From the NCBI GenBank assembly GCA_009746045.1, contig RPFO01000022.1, positions 5,511,004 through 5,538,503 on the forward strand: a stretch of 27,500 bases of DNA, given 5' to 3'. The notes beneath the pieces were generated by a model. That model was not told the origin of the DNA. It saw only the letters and a program-made list of their open reading frames with translations, and ran no database searches. Both the position numbers and the translations under genes were made by a program. Source of the stretch: Mesostigma viride. Lineage: Eukaryota; Streptophyta; Mesostigmatophyceae; Mesostigmatales; Mesostigmataceae. Shown in pieces: positions 24,716-27,500 of the stretch; position 1 is the first letter of the stretch, and each line of letters opens with the position of its first letter.

Positions 24716-25690
24716 CATGTTCGCCGTTATTCCTCCATGCAGTTATTCCTACACGCACATCAAGATAGAGCTATTAAATATTTCCTTGTACATCCAATGA
24801 TGCTACGTCTTGGCTATGCTCACATTACTTGCCCACGCTCCTTGTTATGATAAGCTCACATGGGTCTCATTGCACCCACAGATCTTGTGCACAGGATCGT
24901 TTAGCGTGTCCGATTGCAGCTGTGGCATTAATTAATTAATTAATTAGACTCGTGCTCCCGTTTGGGAGTCACGCAAGTGTGGCATGCCTCTAGCATGAAG
25001 GAGAAAGGGGGTCTCTGACCTTCCTTCCTGTTGTGCAAACAAAGGGATGAAAGGCAGTTCGGGCTCCGTGACTCCCCAACGGGAGCATGAGTCTAATTAA
25101 TTAATTAATTAATTACCTACCTACCTGACCTACCTATCAAGTTCTAACTAGCTCACTAGCTAACTAACTGACTAACTATTTTAACCAAGTAAGTACTAAC
25201 TAACTACTAACTAAACAACCCCCGTTGCTCTGCCGAACTAAGTAGATGCCCTTCGATTAAAACGCACAAATCGTGAATGATGCAAGCTACCGTGCCGACG
25301 CACAATTGATTCTTGCCCCCCTACGCGTCTAAATCTTGTATTGTTGTCATTAAGCGCTCAACGTGCATGGGGCTAGCTGCCCCAATATGAGATTCCACGG
25401 ACAACACCGAAAATGAGAAACCACAGTAGCTACCAGCAAGTTACGAACACAGGACCTCCCTAAATCTAGTATCAAGTAACGTTATTTCCCCGTTTCGACG
25501 AACTTGGTCCATTCACATTTATAGCGGTGAATTAACTGTCACACCTTGCTCAGGCAAAGTGCGCCAAGTCCTACAGCATGTCTCCCCATGTCATTCACTT
25601 AAATAAGGAAGGGAAATGTAAAGCCATGCATCGTGAAGCCGTATGAAAGGGCATAACCACCCGAAAAATCAAGTTGGTACGTATAGTGTC
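24716..25690. other. Spacer of the large inverted repeat
   Basis: Mostly unique sequence. It contains the inverted LINE-like tails (24926-25116) and CTAA/CTAC low-complexity sequence at 25115-25220. No gene or RNA is supported. Confidence 0.5.
24926..25116. mobile_element. Two family-1 LINE/SINE tails in inverted orientation
   Basis: Minus-strand tail: hairpin 24973-24951 (lower stem CGTG/CACG, bulged A, CTCCC/GGGAG, loop AAAC), then AGTC and (TAAT)n to 24927. Plus-strand tail: hairpin 25067-25089 (CGTG/CATG, loop CAAC), then AGTC and (TAAT)n to 25115. Between them are about 93 bp of unique sequence. The whole resembles a small element with about 48-bp terminal inverted repeats. Confidence 0.75.
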
Positions 25691-26097
25691 AACCCCCTCT
25701 GCTAACGTTAGTGCCCGCGCCCCTTTACTAACGTTAGTGCTCGTGCCCCTCTGCTAACGTTAGTGCCCCCCCCTCTACTATAATTATTTCCCCCCTCTGC
25801 TAATAAACTTTAATTCCCACACCCCCTCTGCTATCGTTAGTGCCCGTGCCCCTTTACTAACGTTAGTGCCCAGCCCCCTCTGCTAATGTTAGTGCCTGTG
25901 CCCCTTTACTAACGTTAGTGCCCAGCCCCCTCTGCTAACGTTAGTGCCCGTGCCCCTTTACTAACGTTAGTGCCCAGCCCCCTCTGCTAACGTTAGTGCC
26001 CGTGCCCCTTCACTAACGTTAGTGCCCAGCCCCCTCTGCTAACGTTAGTGCCGAGCCCCCTCTGCTATCGCTAATTCCCGTGCCCCTTTATATTTGG
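25691..26097. repeat. 26-bp satellite, right arm (inverted)
   Basis: Reverse complement of 23456-23906, including the irregular patch (TAATAAACTTTAATTCCCAC and TATAATTATTTCCC). Sharing this irregular patch shows the arms come from one inverted duplication and not from separate expansion. Confidence 0.93.
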
Positions 26098-27500
26098 ACC
26101 AGGAACACATCCCACAACTAGGCTCGACTATCCCACAACCAAGAACGTGTTTCCCACAACCAGGAACGTGTATCCCACAACCAGGAACGACTATCCCACA
26201 ACCAAGAACGTGTTTCCCACAACCAGGAACGTGTTTCCCACAACCAGGAACGTGTATCCCACAACCAGGAACGTGTTTCCCACAACCAGGAGCGTGTTTC
26301 CCACAACCAGGAACAAGTATCCCACAACCAGGAACAAGTATCCCACAACCAGGAACAAGTATCCTACAACCAGGAACAAGTATCCCACAACCAGGAACGT
26401 GTATCCCACAACCAGGAACGTGTATCCCACAACCAGGAACGTGTTTCCCACAACCAGGAACGTGTTTCCCACAACCAGGAACGTGTTTCCCACAACCAAG
26501 AACAAGTATCGCACAACCAGGAACGTGTTTCCCACCACCAGGAACAAGTATCCCACAACCAGGAACGTGTATCCCACAACCAGGAACAAGTATCCTACAA
26601 CCAGGAACGTGTTTCCCACAACCAGGAACGTGTATCCCACAACCAGGAACAAGTATCCCACAACCAGGAACGTGTTTCCCACCACCAGGAACAAGTATCC
26701 CACAACCAGGAACGTGTTTCCCACAACCAGGAACGTGTATCCCACAACCAGGAACAAGCATCCCACCACCAGGAACGTGTTTCCCACCACCAGGAACAAG
26801 TATCCCACAACCAGGAACAAGTATCCCACAACCAGGAACGTGTTTCCCACCACCAGGAACGTGTTTCCCACCACCAGGAACGTGTTTCCCACAACCAGGA
26901 ACAAGTATCCCACAACCAGGAACGTGTATCCCACAACCAGGAACAAGTATCCCACAACCAGGAACGTGTTTCCCACCACCAGGAACATGTTTCCCACAAC
27001 CAGGAACATGTTTCCCACAACCAGGAACAAGTTTCCCACAACCAGGAACGTGTTTCCCACAACCAGGAACGACTATCCCACAACCAGGAACGTGTTTCCC
27101 ACAACCAGGAACGTGCATCCCACAACCAGGAACAAGTATCCCACAACCAGGAACGTGTTTCCCACCACCAGGAACAAGTATCCCACAACCAGGAACAAGT
27201 ATCCCACAACCAGGAACGTGTTTCCCACCACCAGGAACGTGTTTCCCACCACCAGGAACGTGTTTCCCACCACCAGGAACAAGTATCCCACAACCAAGAA
27301 CGTGTTTCCCACAACCAGGAACAAGTATCGCACAACAAGGAACACATCCCACAACCAGGAACAAGTATCCCACAACCAGGAACGTGTATCCCACAACCAG
27401 GAACGTGTTTCCCACAACCAGGAACGTGTTTCCCACAACCAGGAACGTGTTTCCCACAACCAGGAACAAGTATCCCACAACCAGGAACGTGTTTCCCACC
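26098..27500. repeat. 21-bp minisatellite, right arm (inverted), cut by window end
   Basis: About 66 units, reverse complement of the 22186-23425 array. It joins the 26-bp satellite through the same junction (TATATTTGGACCAGGAACAC). It runs off the end of the window. Confidence 0.95.

Noticed and set aside
26045-27499. 484-residue minus-strand open frame rich in VPGCG repeats, and its plus-strand counterparts at 22445-23425
   Set aside because: Translation of a 21-bp satellite. The unit length keeps every frame open; there is no independent coding signal.

Overview
The window looks like nuclear DNA from a microbial eukaryote. It has GT-AG introns, a nuclear gene for a mitochondrial protein, a PHD-finger gene, non-LTR retrotransposon (LINE) debris and a very high load of tandem repeats. 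The SCO1 protein resembles the land-plant HCC1 type, and TGTAA (the green-algal poly(A) signal) follows the PHD gene. I therefore lean towards a green alga, with low confidence on the lineage.

Layout. (1) 1-762: upstream flank of SCO1 with short repeats. (2) 763-9945, plus strand: a complete seven-exon SCO1-like copper chaperone gene. Exon lengths sum to 900 bp (299 codons plus stop), every junction keeps phase, and the join restores CxxxC and the distal His. Its introns are packed with satellites: GTT, a 27-mer, GGGGCCA, CCCCT, GGGT, a 10-mer and a 49-mer. (3) 9946-14078: convergent intergenic region filled with LINE reverse transcriptase and C-terminal fragments, LINE-like 3' hairpin tails and a (GATG)n array. 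(4) 14079-21297, minus strand: a four-exon gene for a protein of about 1,065 residues. It has a long acidic, Ser/Gly- and His-rich N-terminal part, a PHD finger split by an intron, and an unrecognised C-terminal tail. (5) 21298-22185: upstream flank of that gene. (6) 22186-27500: a large inverted repeat whose arms are a 21-bp and a 26-bp satellite. The spacer holds a third satellite and two LINE-like tails in inverted orientation.

The two genes are not functionally related in any obvious way: one serves cytochrome c oxidase copper loading in mitochondria, the other is probably a nuclear chromatin reader. They share a structural oddity. At several exon ends the 5' splice site, with the last bases of the exon, has been tandemly copied into the following intron. 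Most long open frames in this window are repeat translations and are not genes.
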